DNA of 64,000 bases from WRGA01 sp031553395 (lineage in GTDB: Bacteria; Bacteroidota; Bacteroidia; Bacteroidales; WRGA01). The notes under the pieces are model-generated. The model searched no databases, was not told the origin of the DNA, and worked only from the letters and a program-made list of their open reading frames with translations. Where the stretch lies: positions 186,001 through 250,000 of the forward strand of contig JAVBLR010000001.1 of the NCBI GenBank assembly GCA_031553395.1, given 5' to 3'. Shown here one piece after another: positions 18,280-27,428 of the stretch (its first letter is position 1; each line of letters starts with the position of its first letter). The translations under genes and the position numbers were made by a program.

Positions 18280-18633
18280 TTAATTCTCCTTTTCTTGTTT
18301 AGGTGCTTTTTTCATATTTCTTCTCTTTGCGGCGTATTCGGCAGCATATTTATCCATACGGAAAGTTAAGAAGCGGATAACTCGCTCATCGCGACGGAAA
18401 TTCAATTCTAACTTTGCAATAACGGTAGGATCAGCTTTAAACTCCAACAATTGGTAAAATCCGGTAGATTTTTTGTCAATAGGGTACGCAAGCTTACGCA
18501 AGCCCCAATTTTCTTCATTCAAAATTTCTGCTCCTTCAGCTGTAAGCAGTCCTTTGAATTTGTCTACCGCTTCCTTCATCTGAACATCAGATAAAACGGG
18601 AGTTAAAATGAAAACGGTTTCATAATTGTTCAT
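18280..18633 (-). CDS. rpsF: 30S ribosomal protein S6 (bS6)
   Basis: The 117-residue protein partners S18 on the small subunit. It begins MNNYETVFILTPVLSD, has the WGLRKLAYPIDKKSTG segment, and ends in a short lysine-rich tail. It is the first gene of the operon, with its own promoter about 57 bases upstream. Confidence 0.97.
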   Translation of the reverse strand: MNNYETVFILTPVLSDVQMKEAVDKFKGLLTAEGAEILNEENWGLRKLAYPIDKKSTGFYQLLEFKADPTVIAKLELNFRRDERVIRFLTFRMDKYAAEYAAKRRNMKKAPKQEKEN

Positions 18634-18689
18634 AATCGACTTAATTTAATAAAAATGATTTGATTTAGTTACTTTTAAAAATCGAGGCG

Positions 18690-18697
18690 CAAAGGTA
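18690..18697 (-). promoter_or_regulatory. -7 promoter box of rpsF
   Basis: The minus strand reads TACCTTTG, an exact fit to TAnnTTTG. A TTTTG about 18 bases upstream is a possible -33 element. Transcription would start near 18683, leaving a leader of about 50 bases. Confidence 0.65.
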
Positions 18698-18948
18698 TGA
18701 AAAAGATTTGTTTTTCAAAATTTTTCTTTCTTATTTTGTTGAATTTCGGATGATATCCTGTCGAAAATTGATTTTTTATCTATCAAAAAAGTGTATGATT
18801 TGATTATGAGAAAAGTAATATAATAATGTTAATATTATTAAAATAAATAGACAATTATGTATTATGTTCAAAATCATATTCATGTCTAATAATAAGTTTT
18901 TAAAATACAATTTATAGGATTAATCCATTTTATTTTAAATAAAATCAA

Positions 18949-18956
18949 TATCTTTG
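18949..18956 (+). promoter_or_regulatory. -7 promoter box of the parA operon
   Basis: TATCTTTG matches TAnnTTTG. The leader to parA would be about 125 bases. The rest of the 452-base gap between rpsF and parA (18634-19086) is AT-rich and holds nothing else I can identify. Confidence 0.6.
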
Positions 18957-19086
18957 CACTCTTCAGAGAGATTGATTTTCTAGATTTTTTTTTATTTAGA
19001 ATATTGATTATTAAGTACCTTACGAATAAGAATTTTCATAAATATAGTATTTATTACATAGTTCCGTAAAATCATTGGAGTAGGAC

Positions 19087-19857
19087 ATGGGAAAAATTAT
19101 TGCTTTGGCAAATCAAAAAGGTGGAGTTGGGAAAACTACTACTACAATAAATTTGGCAGCCTCGTTGGCTGCATTGGACAAAAAGGTGTTGGTTGTAGAT
19201 GCCGACCCTCAGGCTAATGCCTCTTCCGGTTTAGGAATTGATTTGAAGGAAGTAAAAAATTCGATTTATGAATGTTTTATAAATGGAGTTGATGTTCATG
19301 ATGCAATAGTTTCTACAGAAATTGAAGGATTAAAGATTGTTCCGTCACATATAGATTTGGTAGGAGCAGAAATTGAAATGTTGAATTTGGAAAACCGAGA
19401 AAAAGTTCTTCAGAATATTTTGAAGGATGTGAAAGCCGAGTTTGATTATATATTAATTGATTGCTCCCCATCTTTAGGCTTGATTACTGTAAATTCTCTT
19501 ACAGCGGCAAATTCGGTTATAATTCCTGTTCAATGTGAATACTTTGCATTAGAAGGGATTAGTAAGTTATTGAATACGATTAAAATAATAAAATCGAAAT
19601 TAAATCCGGATTTGGAGATTGAAGGTTTCTTACTTACAATGTACGATGCTCGTTTGCGTTTAGCAAATCAAATATACGAAGAGGTTCACCGTCACTTCCG
19701 GGAGTTGGTGTTCAATACTGTGATACAACGAAATATAAAACTAAGTGAAGCCCCAAGTTATGGGCAACCTGTGTTGCTTTATGATTCAGAATCAAGAGGT
19801 TCGTTCAATCATATGCAATTAGCGCAGGAAATTATAGATAAAAACGAAAAAAAGTAA
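19087..19857 (+). CDS. parA: Chromosome-partitioning ATPase ParA (Soj)
   Basis: The 256-residue protein is a deviant Walker ATPase that moves the origin region of the chromosome along the nucleoid with ParB. It begins MGKIIALANQKGGVGKTTT, placing the deviant Walker A at residues 10-18. The switch segment VVDADPQANASSG and the Walker B IDCSPSLGLIT follow. Length is that of chromosomal Soj rather than plasmid ParA. parB begins 11 bases downstream. Confidence 0.96.
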   Translation: MGKIIALANQKGGVGKTTTTINLAASLAALDKKVLVVDADPQANASSGLGIDLKEVKNSIYECFINGVDVHDAIVSTEIEGLKIVPSHIDLVGAEIEMLNLENREKVLQNILKDVKAEFDYILIDCSPSLGLITVNSLTAANSVIIPVQCEYFALEGISKLLNTIKIIKSKLNPDLEIEGFLLTMYDARLRLANQIYEEVHRHFRELVFNTVIQRNIKLSEAPSYGQPVLLYDSESRGSFNHMQLAQEIIDKNEKK

Positions 19858-19868
19858 TCCTTTAAATT

Positions 19869-20783
19869 ATGACAAAGAAGAATGCCTTAGGAAGAGGATT
19901 AAGCGCACTGATTGAAACAGATGATGTAACTACAAGAGGTTCATCTTCCATTAATGAGATAGAGTTGTCTAAAATACAGCCGAATCCGGATCAACCTCGT
20001 CGGGAGTTTGATGAAGAAGCACTGAATGATTTATCGGCATCCATTAAAGCAATAGGTATTATACAGCCTATTACGTTGCGTAAAATGGAAGACGATACAT
20101 ATCAGATAATTGCCGGAGAACGCCGTTATAGAGCTGCTACACTTGCTGGGTTGGATGCAGTTCCTGCTTATGTAAAAACAGCCAAAGACGAGTTAGTGAT
20201 GGAAATGGCGTTGATCGAAAATATTCAACGCGAAGATTTGAATTCTGTCGAAATTGCATTGGCGTATCAGAATTTGATTGAAGTTCACGGACTTACACAA
20301 GAACGATTGAGTGAACGTATTGGTAAAAAAAGAGCAACTATCGCTAATTACCTGCGTTTATTGAAATTGCCCGCTGAGATTCAGATGGGAGTGAAGGACA
20401 AAAAGATTGATATGGGGCATGCAAGAGCATTGGTTACTGTAGAAGATCCTGCTGTTCAATTAATAATTTATGAACAAATTCTTCAGAATGAATATTCAGT
20501 ACGAAAAGTGGAAGATATTGTTCGTGAGGTAAATAACGGAGCTGATGTTAATAATTTAACAGGTGGAAAAAATGATGGAACCACAGTAGATGGTACTGTA
20601 ATATCTGCAAGGGTAAGATTACCAGAGGAATACACTCTACTAAAGGATCATTTATCAAATTTTTTCAATACCAAAGTTAAATTTGCTTGTGATGATAAAG
20701 GAAAAGGTAAAATAACTATACCATTTGATAGTGAAGCAGAATTAGAGCACATTATGAGTGTTTTTGATGCATTGACAGATTAA
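19869..20783 (+). CDS. parB: Chromosome-partitioning protein ParB (Spo0J)
   Basis: The 304-residue protein binds parS sites and CTP and loads onto origin-proximal DNA. The N-terminal ParB/sulfiredoxin-like domain has IQPNPDQPRREFD and the GERRYRAA box. The middle has the ENIQREDLN segment and a helix-turn-helix (GLTQERLSERIGKKRATIANYLR). The C-terminal part is a dimerisation domain. I found no parS palindrome in the window. Confidence 0.96.
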   Translation: MTKKNALGRGLSALIETDDVTTRGSSSINEIELSKIQPNPDQPRREFDEEALNDLSASIKAIGIIQPITLRKMEDDTYQIIAGERRYRAATLAGLDAVPAYVKTAKDELVMEMALIENIQREDLNSVEIALAYQNLIEVHGLTQERLSERIGKKRATIANYLRLLKLPAEIQMGVKDKKIDMGHARALVTVEDPAVQLIIYEQILQNEYSVRKVEDIVREVNNGADVNNLTGGKNDGTTVDGTVISARVRLPEEYTLLKDHLSNFFNTKVKFACDDKGKGKITIPFDSEAELEHIMSVFDALTD

Positions 20784-20897
20784 GCTGTATGATACTTTCT
20801 GTGTACCTTTTTTTAATTTTTAGATAAATATCTTACAGCATCATTTGTGTTATATGTTATAGTTGTAGGTTTTAGTAGTTTATAAAAACACGAGATT

Positions 20898-21593
20898 TTG
20901 AGCTTCAAGCCATTCATTATATTTATACTATTATTTCAATTGTTTTTCGGATTAGCTTATGCACAAGATAATGTTGCAAATAAAGATAATGAATCAGCAT
21001 CCGACTCGATTGAAGTTTCTTCTTCCGATAGTTTATTATTTAAGAAAAATGAATTTTCTTTAAGGAAAGATACATTTGAATTACCCAAAACTACAGATAC
21101 ATTTGTACCTAATTCGACCAAAGCTGTTTGGTATTCGGCAATCTTTCCGGGATTAGGACAAATTTACAACAAAAAATATTGGAAATTGCCCATTATTTAT
21201 GGTAGCTTTGTGGGCATTGCTTATGGTTTATCATTTAATCAACGTAATTATACTGATTATGCCTTGGCTTATAAAGATGCCATGGATGATAATGTTAATA
21301 CAAAAAGTTATGAAAATTTTGTTCCTGCTTCATGGTCTATGAAACAAATACAAGATGTAATGAAGAGGAAAAAAGATTATTACCGCAGGTATAGAGATTT
21401 AAGTATTATAGGAATGGTAGCCATGTATGCAGCATGTATGATTGATGCGTATGTAGATGCCGAGTTATACAGTTTTGATATTTCGCCTGATTTAAGTTTG
21501 CATGTTGAACCGGCTGTGATACAGACATCATCTTCTTATGCAAATGTATTTTCGGGCAGCGCACTGGGTTTACAGTGCCACATTAATTTTTAG
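20898..21593 (+). CDS. DUF5683 family membrane protein
   Basis: The 231-residue protein has a signal sequence ending near YAQ (residues 21-23) and a conserved AVWYSAIFPGLGQIYNKKYW motif near residue 75. A hydrophobic stretch follows, and another lies near residue 175. This is the pattern of DUF5683. The start is a TTG at 20898, chosen because it precedes the signal peptide directly. The gene order parA-parB-DUF5683-mltD-rsh is a common arrangement in Bacteroidales. Function unknown. Confidence 0.8.
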   Translation: MSFKPFIIFILLFQLFFGLAYAQDNVANKDNESASDSIEVSSSDSLLFKKNEFSLRKDTFELPKTTDTFVPNSTKAVWYSAIFPGLGQIYNKKYWKLPIIYGSFVGIAYGLSFNQRNYTDYALAYKDAMDDNVNTKSYENFVPASWSMKQIQDVMKRKKDYYRRYRDLSIIGMVAMYAACMIDAYVDAELYSFDISPDLSLHVEPAVIQTSSSYANVFSGSALGLQCHINF

Positions 21594-21602
21594 AATAAGA
21601 CC

Positions 21603-23297
21603 ATGATTAAAAGTACAAAAACGATAATTTGTTTGATGACAAGCCTCTTGTTTGTTTCATCGACATTTGCACAAAAAAATGCTCGGATAGCAGCAAAAGA
21701 TACGATTACTGATAACAACATCATGGTTCCGGAAATGTTGAATTCGGATGTTGATGATTCATTAATCAATTGGTTTGGGCAGAAAATTACTCCGGATGCA
21801 AATTGCTCCCAAAGCGGACAATCTTATTCCTATTCTGATCAGGATTATATCAATCGGTTAGCTAAATTACCAACGGTGATGGAAATGCCTTATAATCAAG
21901 TTGTTCGTTCGTATATTGATTTGTATGCTGAGCGCAGGAGAGGGCAAGTTAGTTCCATGTTGGGATTATCGAAATTTTATTTTCCCATGTTTGAGGAAGA
22001 ATTGGCAAAAAATTCGATGCCGTTGGAATTGAAATATTTACCAATTATAGAATCTGCATTGAATCCTGTAGCATTGTCGAGGGCAGGTGCTTCCGGCTTG
22101 TGGCAATTTATGTATCCTACAGGAAAAATGTTTGGCTTGAATGTTAACAGTTTTGTTGATGAACGTAGAGATCCGATAAAATCTACCCAGGCTGCCGTTA
22201 AATATTTAAAAGAATTATACGATGTATATGGCGACTGGCATTTGGCTATTGCTGCATACAATTGTGGTCCGGGTAATGTCAATAAGGCCATACGTAGAGC
22301 CAATGGACAAAAAGACTATTGGGTAATATATAACAATTTACCTCGTGAAACGAGAGGATATGTACCGGCTTTTATTGCAGCCACTTACATCATGAACTAT
22401 TATCAGGATCATGGTATATGTCCGGCTCAAACACAACTAACATTAGTCACGGATACAGTTCATGTGGATGAAATGGTGCATTTTCAGCAAATTTCGGAAA
22501 TATTGTCGGTTCCAGTAGATGAAATCAGGGCATTGAATCCTCAATATAAAATTGATATAATTCCGGGTAACACAGGAACACAGACATTACGCTTACCTAT
22601 GGATGCAGCACTTGCATTTGAATGTAATAAAGACTCTATTTGTGCATACAGGGCGAATGATTTTTTGGTTAATAATCGTCGTATAGTAAGTGTTGGAGGA
22701 AGTTCATATTCATCAGGTTCATCAGAGAGTGGTAGTGTGCGAACACGAACTGTAGTACACAAAGTTCGAAGTGGAGAAACATTATCAAAAATAGCAAATA
22801 GATATGGTATAACTGTTTCTGAATTAAAGAGTTGGAATCGATTGAGAAGTAACTCTGTAAAAAGAGGACAATCATTGAGAATACGAATAGAGACTGTTAA
22901 TTATTCATCGTCTTCGCAAAAATCTGAAACTGAAACTGCTGAAAAAGTAGAAAAAGTAGAAAAAGTAGAAGTAGGTACAGGTAGCCGTTCTCTTGCAAGC
23001 ATAGTTCAAAATTCAGGTTCTGAAAGCTCTGATTCTCCAATAGAATCAGCAGCAAATAAAGTAACAACAAGTACTCCGTCTTCATCACCTGAAAGAGGGG
23101 TTCAAGTATCTGAAAAAAAAGAACAACCATCAACAAAAGCAAATACCAGCAAGAAAGCAAAAAGTTATAAAGTAAAAAGAGGAGATACGCTTTCGGGAAT
23201 TGCCGAAAAAAATGGAGTATCTATGGCACAATTAAAAAAACTAAATAACATATCAAACTCAAATATTAGAATTGGGCAGGTTTTAAGACTACCATAA
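21603..23297 (+). CDS. mltD: MltD-like lytic transglycosylase with LysM domains
   Basis: The 564-residue exported enzyme cleaves peptidoglycan glycan strands. A signal peptide (residues 1-23) is followed by an SLT catalytic domain (about 120-265) with the catalytic glutamate 150 in IIESALNP, the SGLWQFMYPTG segment and AIAAYNCGPGNV. One degenerate LysM-like stretch (about 285-335) precedes two clear LysM domains (about 387-430 and 520-564) that bind the wall. Between them lies a low-complexity linker containing three 9-base repeats (22941-22967) that encode a KVE-type repeat. It begins 9 bases after the DUF5683 gene. Confidence 0.93.
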   Translation: MIKSTKTIICLMTSLLFVSSTFAQKNARIAAKDTITDNNIMVPEMLNSDVDDSLINWFGQKITPDANCSQSGQSYSYSDQDYINRLAKLPTVMEMPYNQVVRSYIDLYAERRRGQVSSMLGLSKFYFPMFEEELAKNSMPLELKYLPIIESALNPVALSRAGASGLWQFMYPTGKMFGLNVNSFVDERRDPIKSTQAAVKYLKELYDVYGDWHLAIAAYNCGPGNVNKAIRRANGQKDYWVIYNNLPRETRGYVPAFIAATYIMNYYQDHGICPAQTQLTLVTDTVHVDEMVHFQQISEILSVPVDEIRALNPQYKIDIIPGNTGTQTLRLPMDAALAFECNKDSICAYRANDFLVNNRRIVSVGGSSYSSGSSESGSVRTRTVVHKVRSGETLSKIANRYGITVSELKSWNRLRSNSVKRGQSLRIRIETVNYSSSSQKSETETAEKVEKVEKVEVGTGSRSLASIVQNSGSESSDSPIESAANKVTTSTPSSSPERGVQVSEKKEQPSTKANTSKKAKSYKVKRGDTLSGIAEKNGVSMAQLKKLNNISNSNIRIGQVLRLP

Positions 23298-23351
23298 GCA
23301 TAAAAATTATATTCTACTATTATTAGTAATTTTTAATTTATAACAAGCGAT

Positions 23352-25643
23352 ATGGATTCAAATGTATCATTAACAGACAAAGGACAACCAGACATTATTG
23401 AGCAAGAATTTCAAGCTCTGATTAATGATTATTTGAATACGAAACACAGGCAAAAGGTGGAGAAAATAACCAAAGCATTCACTTTTGCATGTCAGGCACA
23501 TAAAGGTATAAAGCGACGTTCGGGCGAACCTTATATTATGCACCCTTTAGCAGTAGCACGTATTGTTGTAAATGAAATCGGATTAGGTTCTACTTCTATT
23601 TGTGCTGCGTTATTGCATGATGTTGTTGAAGATACTGATTATACAGTTGAGGATATTCAAAATCTATTTGGAGAAAAGATTGCCAAGATTGTAGATGGTT
23701 TGACTAAAATATCCGGTGGTATATTTGGAGATAATGCATCTTCCCAAACCGAAAACTTCCGAAAGTTGTTACTTACCATGTCGGAAGATATTCGAGTAGT
23801 ACTTATAAAAATGGCCGATCGCTTGCATAACATGCGCACATTGGATTCGATGTTGCCAAGCAAGCAATTCAAGATAGCTGGTGAAACCCTCTATATTTAT
23901 GCTCCGTTAGCGCATCGTTTGGGGCTCTTTTCCATCAAATCGGAACTTGAAGATTTAAGTTTCAAGTACGAACATCCCGAAATTTATAAGAATATACAGA
24001 AAAAGATTGCAGCCACAGAGGCATCTCGTAATCAGATATATGAAAGTTTTGCTGTCCCGGTTAGAGTAAAACTTAATGAAATGGGAATAAAGTTTGATAT
24101 GAAGAATAGAATAAAATCAGTTTATTCTATTTGGAATAAAATGCAAACGAAAAATGTTCCCTTTGATGAAATCTATGATTTATTTGCAGTGCGTATTGTA
24201 TTTACTCCAACACCAGGACAGGATGAAAAGACAGAATGTTGGCGCATTTATACAGCTATTACAAACATTTACAAATTACATCCCGAAAGAATCAGGGATT
24301 GGGTAAGCCGCCCTAAGGCAAATGGATATCAAGCATTGCATCTTACGGTTATGGGGCCGGGAGGGCATTGGATTGAAGTGCAAATCAGAAGTGAAAGAAT
24401 GAATGAGATAGCTGAACGAGGGTTGGCTGCTCATTGGAAATATAAAGTTGGAGATGATTCGCATATTGATGAAGAGACTCAATTAGATAGGTGGTTAAAG
24501 GAAATAAAATTGATATTGGAAGATCCTGATCCTGAAGGTATTGATATGCTGGATACCTTGAAAATGAATCTTTTTTCATCAGAAATATTTGTATTTACAC
24601 CAAAAGGAGAAATTAAGACCTTGCCACAAACTGCAACAGCACTTGATTTTGCTTTTTCATTGCATTCGGATCTTGGGTATCATTGTATCGGAGCAAAAGT
24701 AAATCATCGTTTGGTTCCTGCCAGTCATAAATTGCAAAGTGGGGATCAAGTTGAGATACTTATTTCAAAAGCACAAAAACCGAAAGAAGAATGGTTTAGT
24801 TATGTGACAACAGCAGAGGCACATACAAAAATAAAAGCTTTTTTGCGAAAAGAAAAACGGAATGTTATAAAGGCTGGACATACTCTTACCAATGAATTTA
24901 TTAAGACATTGAAAGAATCTGGTACACACATTAATCCCGATCGATTGGCTCATTATTATAATGAAACGAAAGATGAATTTTATTATAGAGTAGGAGTAGG
25001 TGATATCTTGTTGAATGATAATACAAAAAAGTTATTTGAAAAGAAATCCGGAAATATCATAATGCGTTATTTGAGGCGTTTTGGACCAAATACAAAAAGT
25101 GATATTCTTCAAGATGATAATACAATAATTGTTATTCCTGAAAAACAGATTGAGAAAAAACAAAATATCGAATTGGGTATTGTTGTTGATAAAAAGAAGG
25201 CATTCGTATTAAATAGGGAAGCATACAACAACACGTTTGTAATTGCAAAATGCTGTAATCCGATTCCCGGAGACGATGCTGTAGGTTATATCGAAAATAA
25301 GAGGATTGTAGTTGTTCATAAGCGCTCTTGTCCTGTAATAATGCGCTTGAAAAGCAGCTTTGGAGAACGCATTGTTTCTGTAGATTGGAAAATGCAAAAG
25401 GAAGTTTATTTCTCGGCTATAATTGAAATCAGAGGTATAGATAGTGTTGGTATTTTGAATAAGATTACACAAATTATATCTCAGGAAGATATTAATATTC
25501 AAAAGATTAATACCGAATCAAATGATGGCATATTTGAAGGAAGAATATCTTTATTAGTTCATAACTCAGTGGAAGTAGATGAATTATGTAAGTCATTATT
25601 GAAGGTCAAGAATGTAGAATCTGCAGTTCGTACTACAGAATAA
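23352..25643 (+). CDS. RelA/SpoT bifunctional (p)ppGpp synthetase/hydrolase
   Basis: The 763-residue protein is a long RSH enzyme controlling the stringent response. The N-terminal hydrolase domain keeps the HD residues 89-90 (AALLHDVVEDT) and the D156 and N160 positions of ADRLHNM, so hydrolase activity is expected. The synthetase domain (about 210-370) has GYQALHLTVMGPGG and EVQIRSERMN, also apparently intact. A TGS domain (about 415-475), a linker region and a C-terminal ACT domain (about 690-760) complete the usual architecture. It follows mltD by 54 bases in the same direction. Confidence 0.95.
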   Translation: MDSNVSLTDKGQPDIIEQEFQALINDYLNTKHRQKVEKITKAFTFACQAHKGIKRRSGEPYIMHPLAVARIVVNEIGLGSTSICAALLHDVVEDTDYTVEDIQNLFGEKIAKIVDGLTKISGGIFGDNASSQTENFRKLLLTMSEDIRVVLIKMADRLHNMRTLDSMLPSKQFKIAGETLYIYAPLAHRLGLFSIKSELEDLSFKYEHPEIYKNIQKKIAATEASRNQIYESFAVPVRVKLNEMGIKFDMKNRIKSVYSIWNKMQTKNVPFDEIYDLFAVRIVFTPTPGQDEKTECWRIYTAITNIYKLHPERIRDWVSRPKANGYQALHLTVMGPGGHWIEVQIRSERMNEIAERGLAAHWKYKVGDDSHIDEETQLDRWLKEIKLILEDPDPEGIDMLDTLKMNLFSSEIFVFTPKGEIKTLPQTATALDFAFSLHSDLGYHCIGAKVNHRLVPASHKLQSGDQVEILISKAQKPKEEWFSYVTTAEAHTKIKAFLRKEKRNVIKAGHTLTNEFIKTLKESGTHINPDRLAHYYNETKDEFYYRVGVGDILLNDNTKKLFEKKSGNIIMRYLRRFGPNTKSDILQDDNTIIVIPEKQIEKKQNIELGIVVDKKKAFVLNREAYNNTFVIAKCCNPIPGDDAVGYIENKRIVVVHKRSCPVIMRLKSSFGERIVSVDWKMQKEVYFSAIIEIRGIDSVGILNKITQIISQEDINIQKINTESNDGIFEGRISLLVHNSVEVDELCKSLLKVKNVESAVRTTE

Positions 25644-25698
25644 AAAATGTTATCTTAAATCTAGTATACTTATCCTTTATTTGCTAAAATATAAATAA

Positions 25699-26175
25699 AT
25701 GAAACATTATCTGTTTTTCTTCATTGCTTTTTGTGTTGCATCTGTAGTTTATTCTCAAAACAACAAAACGATGGTTGACAGCATTACATCTCAATCATCA
25801 GGGAAAGGCAAAATTACCATCCATCAGGAAGCCGGGATTACAAATCTTATTGGTAAAATAAATAGTTCAGGCTCATCATCTCTTAAATCGACTGTTGTAA
25901 GTAGGAAAGGATATAGAATTCAGGTGTATTCGGGTAGTAGTCAACAAAAGAATGCGAAAGATGAAGCCTATGCTCGGGAAAGGAAAATAAGAGGACGGTT
26001 GCCTTATAGTACTTATGTATCATTTAATTCTCCGTTTTGGAAAGTACGAGTTGGGGATTTTAGCGACCGGCCAAGTGCAGAAGCAGCTGTTGAGGAAATA
26101 AAAAAAACATGTCCGGAATATAGTAGTGAACTATATATTGTAAGGGATGATGTAAATATACGAAGTGTAGAGTAA
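25699..26175 (+). CDS. Exported SPOR-domain protein
   Basis: The 158-residue protein has a signal peptide (about 1-19, ending VYSQ), a short linker and a C-terminal SPOR domain (about 70-150). The domain contains GYRIQVYSGSSQQ and FWKVRVGDFSDRPSA, typical of domains that bind septal peptidoglycan lacking stem peptides. It is encoded 54 bases upstream of folE, a neighbour pair seen in other Bacteroidales. A role in the envelope or at division is inferred from the domain. Confidence 0.88.
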   Translation: MKHYLFFFIAFCVASVVYSQNNKTMVDSITSQSSGKGKITIHQEAGITNLIGKINSSGSSSLKSTVVSRKGYRIQVYSGSSQQKNAKDEAYARERKIRGRLPYSTYVSFNSPFWKVRVGDFSDRPSAEAAVEEIKKTCPEYSSELYIVRDDVNIRSVE

Positions 26176-26229
26176 TAGTCAAACAAATGAGTGCTGGTTG
26201 CAAAATAAAATTTGTCAACTAAAAAATAA

Positions 26230-26787
26230 ATGGATAAAACAGAGCAAATAGCTTATCATTATAAGCAAATTATTGAGTTATTGGGTGAAGATGTAAACCG
26301 GGAAGGTTTATTAAAAACACCATTTCGTGTAGCAAAGGCCATGCAATTTTTGACTGAAGGATATGAGCTGAATCCGAATGAGATGCTGAGTTCGGCAAAA
26401 TTCAGGGAAGATTACCGTCAAATGGTTATAGTAAAAGATATCGATTTATTTTCTCTATGTGAACATCACATGCTTCCGTTTTTTGGAAAGGCGCATGTTG
26501 CCTATATTCCTAATAAATATATTACCGGATTAAGTAAAATAGCACGTGTTGTGGATGTTTTTGCTCATCGTTTGCAGATTCAGGAAAGATTAACTACCCA
26601 AATTAAGAATTGTATTCAGGAAACACTTGAACCACTAGGTGTTATGGTGGTTATTGAAGCACAACATATGTGCATGCAAATGAGGGGAGTAGAAAAGCAA
26701 CATTCGATAACTACAACTTCTGATTTTACCGGAGTATTCAATCAGGCAAAAACAAGAGAAGAGTTTATTTCTTTGTTAAAAAGATGA
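26230..26787 (+). CDS. folE: GTP cyclohydrolase I
   Basis: The 185-residue enzyme converts GTP to dihydroneopterin triphosphate, the first step toward tetrahydrofolate. Zinc ligands Cys77, His80 and Cys148 have the same spacing as in the characterised bacterial enzyme. The motifs SLCEHHMLPF, VVDVFAHRLQIQERL and CMQMRGVEKQHS are present. Length is normal for the core enzyme. Confidence 0.97.
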   Translation: MDKTEQIAYHYKQIIELLGEDVNREGLLKTPFRVAKAMQFLTEGYELNPNEMLSSAKFREDYRQMVIVKDIDLFSLCEHHMLPFFGKAHVAYIPNKYITGLSKIARVVDVFAHRLQIQERLTTQIKNCIQETLEPLGVMVVIEAQHMCMQMRGVEKQHSITTTSDFTGVFNQAKTREEFISLLKR

Positions 26788-26861
26788 TTTAAGCTACCTG
26801 TATTCATTTACCTTTTATTTCAAAATAGTTTGATAATCAATCCTGATATTGTGAGATAATA

Positions 26862-27383
26862 ATGCAGATAATTAAGTACAAACAAACTGATTCTCTAAAA
26901 CGAAGGTGGTTTATTATCATTTATTTTACTTTATTGGTGACATTGGCAATTTTTGCTTTTACGAATGATGCAATACTTGATTTTATCAATTCATTTCAAA
27001 CGGGAACATTTATAGGACTTTTGGCAGGGATTATATTCATTTCTCCTCTTTTGCTGATAACAAAACTCACTTCACATGATGCAACAATAGAGTTGGATGA
27101 AAAGCAACTGAAAGTGTCGGAAAAGGGAAAAGACGTTATTGTTAGATACACGGATATTGAAACCATGTACATGCACCGAAAACGATTGAATGTCCTTGAA
27201 TTAATGGATAGTAGGCGAACGCTATTATATACTTTTTGGCCTTGCAACAATGGAGATGTAATTGAAGAATTGATTAATTTTCTTTCCAAGGAAATATCAT
27301 TTAAAAAAGCAAAAAAAGTAGTTAAGTTCAGAGGAGCTCACTATGATTCGGTAACATTTATACGCAATATGCGCTCCAATTAA
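26862..27383 (+). CDS. Two-segment membrane protein of unknown function
   Basis: The 173-residue protein has two membrane segments (about 17-36 and 47-66) followed by a cytoplasmic domain of about 100 residues. That domain begins TIELDEKQLKVSEKGK and resembles a bacterial PH-like fold in its strand pattern. I cannot name the family with confidence. It is transcribed in the same direction as folE, 74 bases downstream, and converges on the barrel gene. Confidence 0.65.
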   Translation: MQIIKYKQTDSLKRRWFIIIYFTLLVTLAIFAFTNDAILDFINSFQTGTFIGLLAGIIFISPLLLITKLTSHDATIELDEKQLKVSEKGKDVIVRYTDIETMYMHRKRLNVLELMDSRRTLLYTFWPCNNGDVIEELINFLSKEISFKKAKKVVKFRGAHYDSVTFIRNMRSN

Positions 27384-27428
27384 CTACATCTAACTCATTT
27401 TACTTCCTCTAATTACTTTGTTTATTAC

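Noticed and set aside
18634..20800. A parS site near parAB
   Set aside because: I searched by eye for the TGTTNCACGTGNAACA-type palindrome and found none. The CACGTG at about 37114 is part of the GC-rich palindrome, not parS.
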